Assembly: GCA_039105265.1 (NCBI GenBank)
Contig: JAPFFF010000011.1
Span: 1,240,001-1,304,000, forward strand
Direction: 5' to 3'
Length of the DNA stretch: 64,000 bases
Source: Tritrichomonas musculus
Lineage: Eukaryota > Parabasalia > Tritrichomonadida > Tritrichomonadidae
In this document: piece by piece, positions 18,301 through 27,724 of the stretch
Layout of the letters: every line of letters begins with the position of its first letter
Numbering within the stretch: position 1 is the first letter of the stretch
Notes under the pieces: model-generated
Seen by the model: the letters and a program-made list of their open reading frames with translations, nothing else
The model's database searches: none
Told to the model about the DNA's origin: nothing
Translations under genes and position numbers: made by a program

Positions 18301-21251
18301 TTTGGGAAATTTGCTTTGCAAAAAGGTTTGGGCTGCTTACTTTTCTCTTGCTTCAAATTCCATTTCTCATCTTGACTGTAATATGAATTGACCTTATATG
18401 TCCACCATTCTTTGGTTGGCTTGAATGTATTCTTTGAATTCAAAACACCATAATCATAGTCAATATCAAAGTTCTTATAAGCCATTGCATACTTAATTTC
18501 AGAAGCATTACGTGATAAAGAAAGATTAGAGAGCATGTCGACACCATATTTAGCATTCATTTCAATGAGATTATCAATAGGTTTAATCATCATCTCAACA
18601 TCATTATCATTATATGCTAACAGATATTCCCATCTGTCAATGAATCTTTTGGAATCTTCAAGATATTCTTCATATTCTTTATTTGATAATGCATTCTTTT
18701 GATTGAGATAGCTATGGAAATCTTTATGTTTGAATGGCTCTGACATACTTAGGACATCATCAAAGTTCTCACTATTTACAGCTTCATATGGGAATGTACC
18801 TTTAACAGAATTCTCTGCACCACCAAAGTCAACACCAAATTGTTTAAGAGTACCTCCACTGATGAATGCTTGAGCATCAATGAAACGTAATCCAATTACA
18901 CCTTTATCAGTAGATGTTTTGAGAATGAATTGCTTCAAAGATGATGTAGTACCAATTAAAGAACTGTTATCAACCTTCCATTGCATATCATGATGAGTAT
19001 AATTGAAATATTCTTTAAAGAGATTGCTATCGAATTTTGCAGAATTAAATCCCAAAACTGGTACATCAAGGAGACCTTTATCAAGCTTTTTAATGACTTC
19101 GACATCAGAGATTTTGAGTATATCTTTCATTAATTGAACCTTGTCATCAACTATTTCATAAGCTTGCTCGAACATAAATGTAAGCCATTCAGGAATGAAA
19201 TCTTTAGATCTAGCATCGAAATGTCTCGTTAACAAACCTTTTGAAGACTTGATGCAACAGCTCACTGACAATGGAATTAAACGACTATTGATTACAGTTG
19301 ATTTACCAGATTTTTCATTGATAGATTGCTCCATGGTTTCAAAATCATATGTCATGTAATATCTCTGAGGTTGCCATTTAAGATCATGTGCTACACAATA
19401 TTCGTAAACTGGATGATTCAAAATATGTGGACAATATGGCATACTAACTCTTTCAGGAATGTAATTCTTATGAAACTTTCCATCACAATGTGCTTTATGA
19501 ATATCCATACGTCTCTTACCATGACCATTATCATTACGGACAACATATGATTTACATTGAGGACAGACAAGAAGCTTTGTCAACCTTTCAGCATCAGAGA
19601 TATACATAATATGGATGACATTCTCTTGACTGAAAAGTAAAGCACTGAATGTATTCTCAAATTTATCATCATGCCATTGCTCTTGGATATCAAAATAACT
19701 GGAATCTTTACCATTCTCGTCTTCACTTTGCAAATAGCAATAGATGTTAACATTGATTTCATGCTTTTTAGCAGATTCTTTCATCTCATCTAACGTCATA
19801 CCTTCGAATGATTTCAACAATTCTTGAGCAGCTTTGGTAGGTCTAGTAGTATATTCAATTCCATGATCTTTACAGAAGAGTTTACGAGCGGCACTGGTAC
19901 GATCTTTAAGATAGTACTTCTTAGTCTTTGATAACTTTGGATCCAAACATATTGCTAAGAATCTATACCAACATAATCCATCATCTTCATTGTCTGTGAT
20001 TATAAATTGAGATTTCAAGAAAGCAGGTGGAAGATTCTTAATCTTACCAGAAACCTTAGGTAGTCTATGAGATGTGAATGCTATATTTGAAACATAAATG
20101 AGTTTGACATTGGATGCTGTAGTTGAATGATTATGAATATTGGTTTCAATGTAATACTTAATTTTTTCTAAATCTGTTGAAAATTGAACTATAATTGGAA
20201 TGGTATCAGCAAATTTGATTTTAGTAGGAATGATTTCACGTGCTTCGTAATTGTATACTTCTTCAAAATCTTGAAGATAATTCTTCTCAGGAACCTCAAA
20301 GACACCTCCCATTTCAAATGTTAACCTGAATGGTTTACGTTCACGTTTATATACAACATTATCAAGAAATTCGAAAATGTCATCAAGCTTATGAATCTTG
20401 TTTAGGTAATACACCATCATTGGATCTTTCTTTTGATTCTTCTCAACAACTTCATAGTCTTTTGGATACTTACGTCTAGCATTTTCTAAACATTCTAATG
20501 CTTTCTCTTCATCATATGGCTCGTTAACTTTAAGATTCTCTTCATCAATGCTCTTGAATTCATGACCATAATTCTCAAAATATTCTAACAATTCTTGGTT
20601 TTGGTTCTCAAACATTTTCTGTGCATATGGTTTAAGTTCAAGCATTTCTTTAGGTGCTAACGGTCTAAGTAGAACTGTTTGCTTACATAAATCATCAAGC
20701 ATTCTCTTATAATTAGTTTTGGATACATGGATTTGAGTATTTTCTTTTTCAATTTTCTCGTTAAAACGTTTACGAAGAATATCCCTAATCTTATCATTAA
20801 CCTTATCTTTAACATTGAAATGCTTACGTTTAATGTAATTGAGATATGCTGAATCATTGCTATCAATATATCTTTTTGGTGCTTTTGGATGCTTTGGAGC
20901 ATGTGGGATTCCCAAATATTTGATTTCTGGTTGGAATGGAAGATTCATTAATTCATTAATAGTTTCGGCTTCAATAGCTTCAGCTTCTTTCTTAGCATTA
21001 TAACCCTTTGCAAACCAATATACACTACCATAAGTAGCATCACCATCATAACCCATTTCATCAAGTTTGGGTATAATAAAGTCAAGGATTCTATCAATTA
21101 CATTATCTTCAAATTCAGAATTATATGGAAATTCATCAATAATTGCTTCAAGTGTTTCTTCAGAAATGCCAAGCATTAATGCTAAATTCCATACATCATC
21201 AACTGGTTGCTCATCTATTTCTTGGCGGTTGTCGATCGTTGGTTGACTCAT
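15330..21251 (-). CDS. Family-B DNA polymerase with internal HNH-like module and C-terminal primase-polymerase-like domain
   Basis: This 1973-aa protein replicates the element. The N-terminal region contains a conserved DNEDDGLCWYRFLA block near residue 425 and a CPQC...HKAHC zinc finger near 565-585. The exonuclease motifs are YDFETM (about 635), FNSAKFD and YNDNDVEMM. An HNH-like module, CHLCGEHF...LDRINN..GHEL..CKLAC..CN, lies near 1010-1050. The polymerase motifs are DFNSLYPS (about 1140), KISMNGSYGYDG (about 1340) and CDTDS (about 1438). The thumb ends near 1570. The last 400 residues contain VIDIDIN (about 1729) and ETGSGSLHIY (about 1764), the DxD and SxH motifs of AEP primases. A FDIDYF block near 1795 could supply the third acidic motif. 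Element C's PolB shares the HNH module but ends before the primase-like part. Confidence 0.9.
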   Translation of the reverse strand: MSQPTIDNRQEIDEQPVDDVWNLALMLGISEETLEAIIDEFPYNSEFEDNVIDRILDFIIPKLDEMGYDGDATYGSVYWFAKGYNAKKEAEAIEAETINELMNLPFQPEIKYLGIPHAPKHPKAPKRYIDSNDSAYLNYIKRKHFNVKDKVNDKIRDILRKRFNEKIEKENTQIHVSKTNYKRMLDDLCKQTVLLRPLAPKEMLELKPYAQKMFENQNQELLEYFENYGHEFKSIDEENLKVNEPYDEEKALECLENARRKYPKDYEVVEKNQKKDPMMVYYLNKIHKLDDIFEFLDNVVYKRERKPFRLTFEMGGVFEVPEKNYLQDFEEVYNYEAREIIPTKIKFADTIPIIVQFSTDLEKIKYYIETNIHNHSTTASNVKLIYVSNIAFTSHRLPKVSGKIKNLPPAFLKSQFIITDNEDDGLCWYRFLAICLDPKLSKTKKYYLKDRTSAARKLFCKDHGIEYTTRPTKAAQELLKSFEGMTLDEMKESAKKHEINVNIYCYLQSEDENGKDSSYFDIQEQWHDDKFENTFSALLFSQENVIHIMYISDAERLTKLLVCPQCKSYVVRNDNGHGKRRMDIHKAHCDGKFHKNYIPERVSMPYCPHILNHPVYEYCVAHDLKWQPQRYYMTYDFETMEQSINEKSGKSTVINSRLIPLSVSCCIKSSKGLLTRHFDARSKDFIPEWLTFMFEQAYEIVDDKVQLMKDILKISDVEVIKKLDKGLLDVPVLGFNSAKFDSNLFKEYFNYTHHDMQWKVDNSSLIGTTSSLKQFILKTSTDKGVIGLRFIDAQAFISGGTLKQFGVDFGGAENSVKGTFPYEAVNSENFDDVLSMSEPFKHKDFHSYLNQKNALSNKEYEEYLEDSKRFIDRWEYLLAYNDNDVEMMIKPIDNLIEMNAKYGVDMLSNLSLSRNASEIKYAMAYKNFDIDYDYGVLNSKNTFKPTKEWWTYKVNSYYSQDEKWNLKQEKSKQPKPFCKANFPKGIRDLSKCVSEADFDAFMKIYEDPELGKCHLCGEHFSWTNKPTLDRINNEIGHELSNCKLACEVCNSLRADDDDKVTRLRIQLKKFCKVNHLPMTITNEAEYYRLRAGITGGLSNVMHRVNLRGETCITRLYFDEEANKVVVRYTDNVVSHVVGVDFNSLYPSACSGNWHSFNKYHGGIMYMPGSMLNSYDCYDENGKQKPNVYHTCMSIINSKHRFDKNPKFIFHATVKLECPKDLINDFINFPPVFRNFEIKNDEDIIGSYMYKYGKDNNIHSVDKSDTKLTMTLDTRGEFKTFGCYYLWFLIDHGLKVVDIQNVTIYDCHRGFNAFVNEFMGERQKILSGEKPGNEKFYKISMNGSYGYDGLNTEHYDKVKIVDRDRAFIDIASETYVNGYPIGNDSYMIQRKPKNFRCKTCVQESFFTLDNAKYWYLVFIYDFLFKCLDVERMHFTSCDTDSVYFAIAGDMNRHGEQVFDAIVKDKEFYDKYVYQFMPNPAIGTGPGGTFALQIADEKKILGAAVEKYGDNQVALCPKCYTIWNNKENGSMETKSLKVKGVSLKKNSINPTDYYAIIVNNCVFPGKNINLQMNRNQMSKVTIQKNALTGFHNKMIVLEDQTCIPFIKGLTANDVIIKSCEEYAKECENEFKNIMNNKDLDAELLELGKNISENESEVSANGDSNDIPTYINDFDEGHWDLPLRTRFDENFKITFNKSKHGSYDGKHIGDLKCRNQTGMVLSVNETPGFAVIDIDINKKLPQKKRFEIKQSIISKLSEDDIIIETGSGSLHIYANHNIPGLYKNAYVKCFECDEFDIDYFASVDCNSYHGLMLPDSENENGRYEFYQGNWDSVIKRTATDVIKSLGVELDLSGKNSKEYDDDDEPFCEANFSKGITYLPDEEEMKLVDGLVGMEVHNYASKIDDRLTLLPLFGAIKCLSPDNRDKAFYNVEFKCNLTCKASMNFETVKKDAKHSNIGVLYKILRLYNPEYYKKVLH
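15638..15664. repeat. Double-hairpin element inside PolB (copy 1)
   Basis: Two hairpins with a single base between them: TTCCC-TTT-GAGAA at 15638-15650 and TTTGC-TTC-GCAAA at 15652-15664. The unit sits in frame in the PolB gene, encoding a CEANFSKGI-type peptide after the primase-like region. It has the same length and order as copy 2. Confidence 0.75.
18296..18322. repeat. Double-hairpin element inside PolB (copy 2)
   Basis: Perfect hairpins TTCCC-TTT-GGGAA at 18296-18308 and TTTGC-TTT-GCAAA at 18310-18322. It encodes FCKANFPKGI just before the HNH-like module. The element C PolB lacks this peptide at the same place, although the flanks align. The unit therefore looks like an in-frame insertion. 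Confidence 0.8.
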
Positions 21252-21572
21252 CTTTTCTTTGCCTCCGCATTAAAAAAATTATCCCTTACAAAAAGATTGA
21301 TATCTTCCTGTACACCATTTTTCATGAAAATCTGCTCTTTTACATTCTCTTTTTGTATCAAAAACGACGCAAATTCGGACATTATTTTTGGCCTCAAACA
21401 CCTTCAAAACATCCATTTTTGGGCACTTTTTCTTAAAATACGCTGTTCCCAAGTTTGAGCTCCTAGTATTGAAACATGACTCTGAAAATGAATGCTAGAA
21501 GACAGGTCAACCTTCGTATTGAAAATCGGACCCGAAACTCAAGGCCAAAATATCTTCCGGAAGAATTCGTCA
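21252..21572. other. Non-coding junction between elements A and M
   Basis: About 320 bases without a supported gene. The left part holds the TTTTTTTAATGC box of PolB and several T-rich tracts. The right part has a few oligo-A/T runs and no clear tandem or inverted repeat. I could not identify a terminal repeat or target duplication here. Confidence 0.5.
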
Positions 21573-21692
21573 TCACTTAAGTAGTACATAGTTATCTAAG
21601 TCACCCAAGGTTAATAACTGGCTACCTTTTCGAGTAGCATCCCCTATCTTAAACTGTATATCTCCTTTAAATCTTGTAGTAGTATCACTCAT
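21573..21692 (-). CDS. 39-aa ORF downstream of the giant fibre gene
   Basis: The frame starts at 21692 (MSDTTTRFKGDIQFKIGD) after the box TTTTATTTAACTAAAATG. It lies immediately 3' of the giant gene on the same strand. The sequence ends GSQLLTLGDLDNYVLLK. The strong box and the tight spacing support it, although it is very short. Function unknown. Confidence 0.45.
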   Translation of the reverse strand: MSDTTTRFKGDIQFKIGDATRKGSQLLTLGDLDNYVLLK

Positions 21693-21711
21693 TTTAGTTA
21701 AATAAAACTTC

Positions 21712-24700
21712 TCATTCGATGTTAGCACATTTATCTTCAAGTGCTGCAAGTCTTGCCTCAAGAGTATCAATATATGCATCCTTCTGGTCTATCATTTCCT
21801 TCACTTCTACTTTAGTAATATAAGCAGTCATATCTATATCTTCTAATGGATGTTTTGTACTTGACTTATTTTCAAGCTCTTTGATTTTCTCGCACATGAA
21901 TGCTATTGTACCCTTTAAAGTATCGCGATATGTCTTTGCAATATTAATACATGTATCAAATGAAACCATCATCTTATCAGCATCCTTCATTGTTATTTCA
22001 AGTTCAGGTTCATCATCTGTTTCTTCATGATATGCCCATGCAAGAATCTTTTCTAATACATCTTCCTCTGCTAATGTCTCTGGGTTATCATTACGACGGA
22101 ACCAACTTGGAATATTAAATAATCCTATTCTATTTGCTACATATGCTTCTGCTGCTACTCCTGCTATAGCTGCTGCATCACCAGGATGATGTCTAACAAA
22201 CTGCCATTGACCATGTAAGAACCTTCTAGCAACATAACCTACTGCTCCCATAATAACTTGAGTAGTTGCACTTATAACACCATCTTGTTGGTACATTTCT
22301 ATCACTCCATTCACAATATTAATTACATGTAGTCTTCTTCTATCTATTGTAGCAACTACATTTCCATTATATAGTACTTGTGTTATTTCTTCACCAGTTG
22401 TTTCATCTAATGTGTCATTAAAAGCTAAAAGATTACCATGAGAATAAATATTATCCATTAGTTCTCCTCTTTGTTCATCACTCATTTGTTCTATCATTCT
22501 TGCTGTTATTGCTGGTGTTGTTCCTGGTACTGTCCAAGTATCTGTTGTGGCAACAAGGTCATAATGCTGATATCTAACTCCATTTGCATTGACTTCTATC
22601 TGTGAATTTATTCCAACAAATCGTACTTGACCTCCACTAATATTTGCTGTAGTTGGTGCTGAATAATCAATAGTAGCAACAATTGGGTCAATAGTCTCTC
22701 CTCTATGATCAATAATATTTATCCATGCTTCCATTGTTTGCTCATTCAAGTAAGGTTCTAATCCAATATCTCCATTTTGTACAAATGGTAAATTTAATCT
22801 GTCTTGCATAGATAATTGTTCAATATCTCTCGCTGTGTATGTTGTTCCTTCCCATTCTATTGACCAATTATTATCAGTAGCTCTATGTATTCTATCTGTC
22901 ATCTCAATATCAGCTGGTCTTATTAGAGTCCTTCGTTGAAATACATTATTATGGATAATGAGTTGGTCATTATAAAACAAATCATACACATTAAACCACT
23001 CTCTTCCATGATATTGGATACGTAAGATATCAGGATGACTAGCAACTAATGCATTTCGTTCTTCTCTTGTCATATCTGCAATATCTTCTAAGGTATACTG
23101 GATTCCAGATATATTGATAACAGGAACTTGATTCCTAAGTGCAATCGTAGTTGAAGCTGTATTTGTCATTGTAGTCTGTGGTACAGTTATATCTGTTCGA
23201 ATCTCATCTGTTTCATCTGTAACAACTTGTGGCTGAACTTCTCTATGAGTTCTCTCTAATGATTGCTCAGTGGTTGTGATAGTATTTGTTGCATTATCAG
23301 TATCATTATCAGTTATTGTAATCGAGGATGAATTAATATTTAATGTTTCAGTTCCATTTGTATCTGGTCTATTCCTAAAGAAGTGTAAGACATTCGAACC
23401 AAGGGTAGCAATAGCATTTCCTAACTGAGTCAGTGCATGTGTTGTCGAAAGGACAACCTGTGTAGCTGAGAATGATGAAATAGCTCCAGCAACAGGATTT
23501 TGAACAGTTGTTGTTATTGGTAAAAATCTTTCCATAGTCATCTTTTCTGCCTTCAAATCAACATTCACCAAAAACTTACCTTGAAAGCCACTACCTCCAT
23601 CACCTGGATAACCACCACCACCACCTCCTCCACCATTTCCTCCTGGACCTGCTGGGAAAGGTCTTGTTTGATATGTATTAATAGTTACAGAGTTATTGGA
23701 CATATTTAATGTTGAAAGGGCACTTGCAATACAAACTGTTGATGCTAAAATATTTAATATACTATTCGCAACTGCTACACCTTGTTTAATACTATCAGTA
23801 TATTCATTATACATGGATTGAATTCTCATTTGTTCAACTAGATTATCAACTGTCTGTTTCAATAAAGCATAATCATAGGCTAATATATCTGTGATTCCAC
23901 CAACAACATTTAAATCTCGACGCATCGTCATGATATTATCAGCCCATATAATCTTTGATGAATAAATATTATAATCTGTCGATATGGTAGTGCATTTTCT
24001 TGGGTCTGGCTCTACTTCATAAAATTGTTGTTGAATAATTATATCGAATGGATTAACTTTCACATCAAAATCAAATAATTCTTTCTTTATATATATTCGA
24101 ATGTTCTTATGATTAAATCCTTCAATGATTTTAATGGAATGCCTTTTTTCTCGATGATAATTAAATGATTCGAGACAAGGATTTGACCCATAGGTATGCA
24201 TAACACCTGAATTAATACAATGAGTAGGATGACAATCCCATTTTAATTCAGTTATATTTCCATTAATATTTAGGTCAGCATAAACATATAATCCATCATC
24301 TGCATTTAATCCACTTGGTGCATCAACATACATTCTAGCTTGTTCATATTTATATCCATCTTGAGTTAAAGTACCTGAACCACTTGAATCAAAAGTTGCA
24401 GTTATTCCTTCACTTAATATGGTTCCATCTTTCTTAATAACCCTCCAATTGGTAAGATAATCTTTCAAGATATGAGCATAATTATCATCATCAGTTAAAT
24501 CTTCCTTTATTGTTCCTTTTATCCATCTCCCAATTCTTTCGTTATGTTTGATTGTTAAAGCAGGCGCACCGTCATTTGTGTTCATGTATGATATCTTTTC
24601 TGTACACATGTTTTGACAATTATTTCCTGTCCAATTTTTACCATCCCATGTCAATTCCCAGTTATGACCAAATAGATAGTCTTTGAATCTAAATACTAAA

Positions 24701-26967
24701 TTTAGTGGTATGTCATAATCTTTATCTATATCCCATCTCATACAATAATAATTGGATTCTTCATACGTCTTAGATGGTCTATATAAATATAACTGGTCTG
24801 ATTCCTTCAAGGTAAAATACTTGGAGTCAGTTGATGGAGTAGAGGGAACAACATCATAGATTGCTTGATATTTGGAGACCAATGAGTTATATTGATTTCG
24901 AAATACTTCTAATATATCATCATCAATCTCAATTACAATTTTATTTCCATCAGGGTCAACAATATCAAAGCTATTTTCATCATCAGTATTAATAACGTCA
25001 TTATCATCAACTTCAAGTGTACGAGCATGAGGAGCAGGAGGATGTCGTGTAATCTTATTTAAAATCCATTGGGCACCTCTTCCTATTGGTTCGAAAAGGG
25101 CAGCTATTAGAATTACACATAAACAAAATGCCCCAAAGCCTAAACCCCCAGCGATTGCATATACAAGTATTACATAAACATACAGAATTAAATCAGAATA
25201 ACCTCCTATATATTGCCAAAATTGAGCATCTATCCAATTTCCGCCTATCTGTATAATATTATTAACTAAATTTGGGTAGTTCATGATAAAATCAACTATG
25301 AAGTGCCATAAGTTGCTCCAAAATAATGTAAATGAGCTATATGCTATTTTAATCATTCGAATTCCTTCATTCTTTAATTCATCAATTTTGTTATTAAGTC
25401 TTGGTGTCAATTCTTTTATCTCATCAATAACCTGATGCAAATCTACATCCTTAAAGTCAGCATTTGCATCTTCTCCTCCAATATAAAAGATTACCCCCAC
25501 TTTTTCATTATCTTTAACAGCTTCATATGCAATATCCACAATACTATCAATACCATACCAGATAAAATAAAATAAGATATATATAATCTTCATAAATTCT
25601 TTTGTCGCAAAAGCAATTGTTTTATAAGTTAATTTAATAGGCTGTTTAGTAAGATATAGGGTAGTTGAAATGATATTATACAATAAGTCTTTTATCCATC
25701 CTATTGTCTTTTTACTATATAACCAAAACTTGGATACTGTTAATTTGAGTACTTCTGGTTCTATAATTTTTGGAATCGTATATTCTTCGAGTTTCTTTAA
25801 TTCATCAATAGGGGGAATTTCATAAACCATATCTTCTTGGTTAACTAACTCTTTTGGTGGTTCAGTTGGAGTAGGTGTAGGTGTAGGGTCTGGAGTTGGC
25901 TCAGGTGTTGGAGTAGGTGGTGGTGTTTCATCTATTTCTATTTTAACCTCATGTATTTCTGGTTCGCCAGTTGTTTTATTAATTTGGCACATGGAAGTAT
26001 TACCACCTGTTAAGTTCAAGAGAGTCTCATAACTTATAGTTTGATCATTTAATGCATCTATCCATTTAGTAATATTAGCAGCTGTTGTATTTGTTTTCTC
26101 AGCAAAGTCTTTCATGTTATTTATCTTTGTCTCATTGACATCAAAGATAGTTTCATTAGTAGTTTCATTAACTTTTAAATCTACATATTTAATGGGTTCA
26201 ATCTCAGTAAAATCAACAGTATTATTTTTTATCCACTTTGATATATTATCATTACTTGTACTTAACTCTTTTATTATAGTTTCCATGTTTTTAGGTTTTA
26301 TTGTATCTGTTCCATAGGTAATTGCTTTGGTAGTTTCATCTACATGTTCGACAATTATTTTTAAGTCCTTTAATGTATTCCAATCGATACTTGGAACAAT
26401 TGCATTATTAACTTCATCTATATTTTGAATCATTAAATTCATAACATCTAACATACCTTTTTGATTCGCTGTTAATGCTTCTATTAACTTCTTATATGTA
26501 CTAACATCATATTCTTCTTCTATTATATCTTTATCACTTATCTCTCCAGTAAAATATTTTAAGGTAGCTCCAGGTGCAATACTAGAATCTACATCTTCCC
26601 TCATTTTGGTTAAAAAGACTTCTAAATTTTTAGCACTGTCTCTTAATCTTTCATATAGTTTATTGAGACTAGCACAATATTGTATTTTTGTCGTTAGTGT
26701 ACCATCAGTATTCCATGTATATATACCTTTACCTCCCATAATGTTAAGAGCACCAAAAGACTCTAGCCCATTTTTATCCAGATAGTCACTAACCAATTTT
26801 ATGTCTATCTCTTCCTTATTATATAAGCAACTGAATTTTGGATAATCATTAGGGTCTCCACCTCTTATGATATCGATGTTGTTTTCATCATTAACACTTA
26901 TCTCTATGTCTTTGTCTTTTAGCTTCTCTGTTTCTCCTGATAACAAAGAATAAACTTTAATTGACAT
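21712..26967 (-). CDS. Giant fibre/membrane protein (1751 aa)
   Basis: I place the start at 26967 (MSIKVYSLLSGE), because the related protein at 28933 begins MSIGLYSIQSSE and a TTTTATTATATCCTAAAATG box ends there. Early residues are coiled. A Pro/Thr linker lies near residues 360-390. Long hydrophobic stretches lie near 420-490 and at about 620-660 (LILYVYVILVYAIAGGLGFG), which should span membranes. A shared module (WELTWDGKNWTGNN) and an FYEVEPDPRKCTT...DYNIYSSK block follow, then a Gly-rich run. Three IEQMSDEQR-type repeats come next, and a terminal coiled coil. It looks like a membrane-anchored spike or fibre. No enzyme motif was seen. Confidence 0.6.
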   Translation of the reverse strand: MSIKVYSLLSGETEKLKDKDIEISVNDENNIDIIRGGDPNDYPKFSCLYNKEEIDIKLVSDYLDKNGLESFGALNIMGGKGIYTWNTDGTLTTKIQYCASLNKLYERLRDSAKNLEVFLTKMREDVDSSIAPGATLKYFTGEISDKDIIEEEYDVSTYKKLIEALTANQKGMLDVMNLMIQNIDEVNNAIVPSIDWNTLKDLKIIVEHVDETTKAITYGTDTIKPKNMETIIKELSTSNDNISKWIKNNTVDFTEIEPIKYVDLKVNETTNETIFDVNETKINNMKDFAEKTNTTAANITKWIDALNDQTISYETLLNLTGGNTSMCQINKTTGEPEIHEVKIEIDETPPPTPTPEPTPDPTPTPTPTEPPKELVNQEDMVYEIPPIDELKKLEEYTIPKIIEPEVLKLTVSKFWLYSKKTIGWIKDLLYNIISTTLYLTKQPIKLTYKTIAFATKEFMKIIYILFYFIWYGIDSIVDIAYEAVKDNEKVGVIFYIGGEDANADFKDVDLHQVIDEIKELTPRLNNKIDELKNEGIRMIKIAYSSFTLFWSNLWHFIVDFIMNYPNLVNNIIQIGGNWIDAQFWQYIGGYSDLILYVYVILVYAIAGGLGFGAFCLCVILIAALFEPIGRGAQWILNKITRHPPAPHARTLEVDDNDVINTDDENSFDIVDPDGNKIVIEIDDDILEVFRNQYNSLVSKYQAIYDVVPSTPSTDSKYFTLKESDQLYLYRPSKTYEESNYYCMRWDIDKDYDIPLNLVFRFKDYLFGHNWELTWDGKNWTGNNCQNMCTEKISYMNTNDGAPALTIKHNERIGRWIKGTIKEDLTDDDNYAHILKDYLTNWRVIKKDGTILSEGITATFDSSGSGTLTQDGYKYEQARMYVDAPSGLNADDGLYVYADLNINGNITELKWDCHPTHCINSGVMHTYGSNPCLESFNYHREKRHSIKIIEGFNHKNIRIYIKKELFDFDVKVNPFDIIIQQQFYEVEPDPRKCTTISTDYNIYSSKIIWADNIMTMRRDLNVVGGITDILAYDYALLKQTVDNLVEQMRIQSMYNEYTDSIKQGVAVANSILNILASTVCIASALSTLNMSNNSVTINTYQTRPFPAGPGGNGGGGGGGGYPGDGGSGFQGKFLVNVDLKAEKMTMERFLPITTTVQNPVAGAISSFSATQVVLSTTHALTQLGNAIATLGSNVLHFFRNRPDTNGTETLNINSSSITITDNDTDNATNTITTTEQSLERTHREVQPQVVTDETDEIRTDITVPQTTMTNTASTTIALRNQVPVINISGIQYTLEDIADMTREERNALVASHPDILRIQYHGREWFNVYDLFYNDQLIIHNNVFQRRTLIRPADIEMTDRIHRATDNNWSIEWEGTTYTARDIEQLSMQDRLNLPFVQNGDIGLEPYLNEQTMEAWINIIDHRGETIDPIVATIDYSAPTTANISGGQVRFVGINSQIEVNANGVRYQHYDLVATTDTWTVPGTTPAITARMIEQMSDEQRGELMDNIYSHGNLLAFNDTLDETTGEEITQVLYNGNVVATIDRRRLHVINIVNGVIEMYQQDGVISATTQVIMGAVGYVARRFLHGQWQFVRHHPGDAAAIAGVAAEAYVANRIGLFNIPSWFRRNDNPETLAEEDVLEKILAWAYHEETDDEPELEITMKDADKMMVSFDTCINIAKTYRDTLKGTIAFMCEKIKELENKSSTKHPLEDIDMTAYITKVEVKEMIDQKDAYIDTLEARLAALEDKCANIE

Positions 26968-26983
26968 TTTAGGATATAATAAA
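26968..26983. promoter_or_regulatory. Compact bidirectional promoter
   Basis: Only 16 bases separate two divergent start codons. Together with them they read CATTTTA...TAAAATG, an inverted arrangement giving each strand its own TTTTA/T box. The mirror pair at 28917-28932 has the same geometry. Confidence 0.55.
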
Positions 26984-27724
26984 ATGCTAGTATCAGTACA
27001 AAGCACAAATGCAGATGAATATAATAAGGTATCAGTTAATTTAGATATACCTTGGAAGTGTAAATATGTCAAGTATTATGTATCTTCAATTAGTACCTTG
27101 AGTAATATTCTGTTAACCAATGATGAAGATTATATTGAGATGTCAAGTGATTCAACACCTATTAAAGTCTATTTTCGAACTCCTAAATTTTCTTATACAA
27201 TCAAAGAATTACAATCGGTATTAAATTTAATGTCTTGGTTTCAATGGGAGTATAAACAAGAAACAAGAGCATTCCAAATAAAAACCACAATGAAGACTAC
27301 CATTACGTCTTTAACTCATCGAGCTGCATTAGTAACTGGTCTTTATAATACTCCATTGCCTTTAGAGTTACCTGCTAATACAACCTATATAATAAAAGAT
27401 ATACCAATATTAAATCATACTAAGTTGTATCTAGTATCACTACAAGGTAATGCCATATACTCGAATTTAGGTGAACAGCAATATACACCTTCAGTCATTG
27501 GTACAATAAATACCTTTACTGTAGATAAGAAACCACTTATATATGATTTCGAGACTGAAAGTAAACCATTAAAAATTAAAACATTTACAGATTCATTAAA
27601 GTTTTTAGAATTAAGTTTAGTAGATTTTCAATACCAGCCGATATTGTTAAAAAGTCCTTTGTTCATAACTATCAAAATTAAACCATCTAACTCGACTGAT
27701 GTCAATGATGTTTTAACTACGTAA
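26984..27724 (+). CDS. Jelly-roll-like minor capsid (penton-type) candidate
   Basis: This 246-aa, beta-rich protein is closely related to the one at 28179-28916. Shared blocks are IPWKCKYVKYYVSSI, a THRAALVTGLYNTPLPL segment at mid-length, LYLVSLQGNAIYS, YTPSVIG and a LEISLVDFQ-type strand near the end. A compact single beta-sandwich with a terminal strand pair of this kind recalls Polinton penton proteins, which occupy capsid vertices. It diverges from the giant gene across 16 bases and converges on the PolB fragment with overlapping ends. The penton call is by pattern only. Confidence 0.45.
   Translation: MLVSVQSTNADEYNKVSVNLDIPWKCKYVKYYVSSISTLSNILLTNDEDYIEMSSDSTPIKVYFRTPKFSYTIKELQSVLNLMSWFQWEYKQETRAFQIKTTMKTTITSLTHRAALVTGLYNTPLPLELPANTTYIIKDIPILNHTKLYLVSLQGNAIYSNLGEQQYTPSVIGTINTFTVDKKPLIYDFETESKPLKIKTFTDSLKFLELSLVDFQYQPILLKSPLFITIKIKPSNSTDVNDVLTT

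Larger units (their letters stand above)
1..21560. mobile_element. Element A, Polinton/Maverick-type, looks largely whole; left end outside window
   Basis: This segment carries a near-complete Polinton gene set: MCP, pVI-like protein, packaging ATPase, fibre, KilA-N, integrase and PolB. All are long uninterrupted frames packed on both strands. The left end lies outside the window. The right end is placed after the PolB start, where coding stops and the fragment M genes begin; no clear terminal repeat was found there, so this edge is approximate. Few or no breaks are visible, so it looks young compared with elements B and M. No protease was recognised in the visible part. The 1-kb non-coding block at 10.4-11.5 kb is the only long gap. 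Confidence 0.8.

Noticed and set aside
21588-21594. AGTAGTAC motif as a possible left end of fragment M
   Set aside because: It lies in the last codons of the 39-aa ORF and lacks the hairpin and the TGTGCGGGAT block seen at 46563 and 48253.
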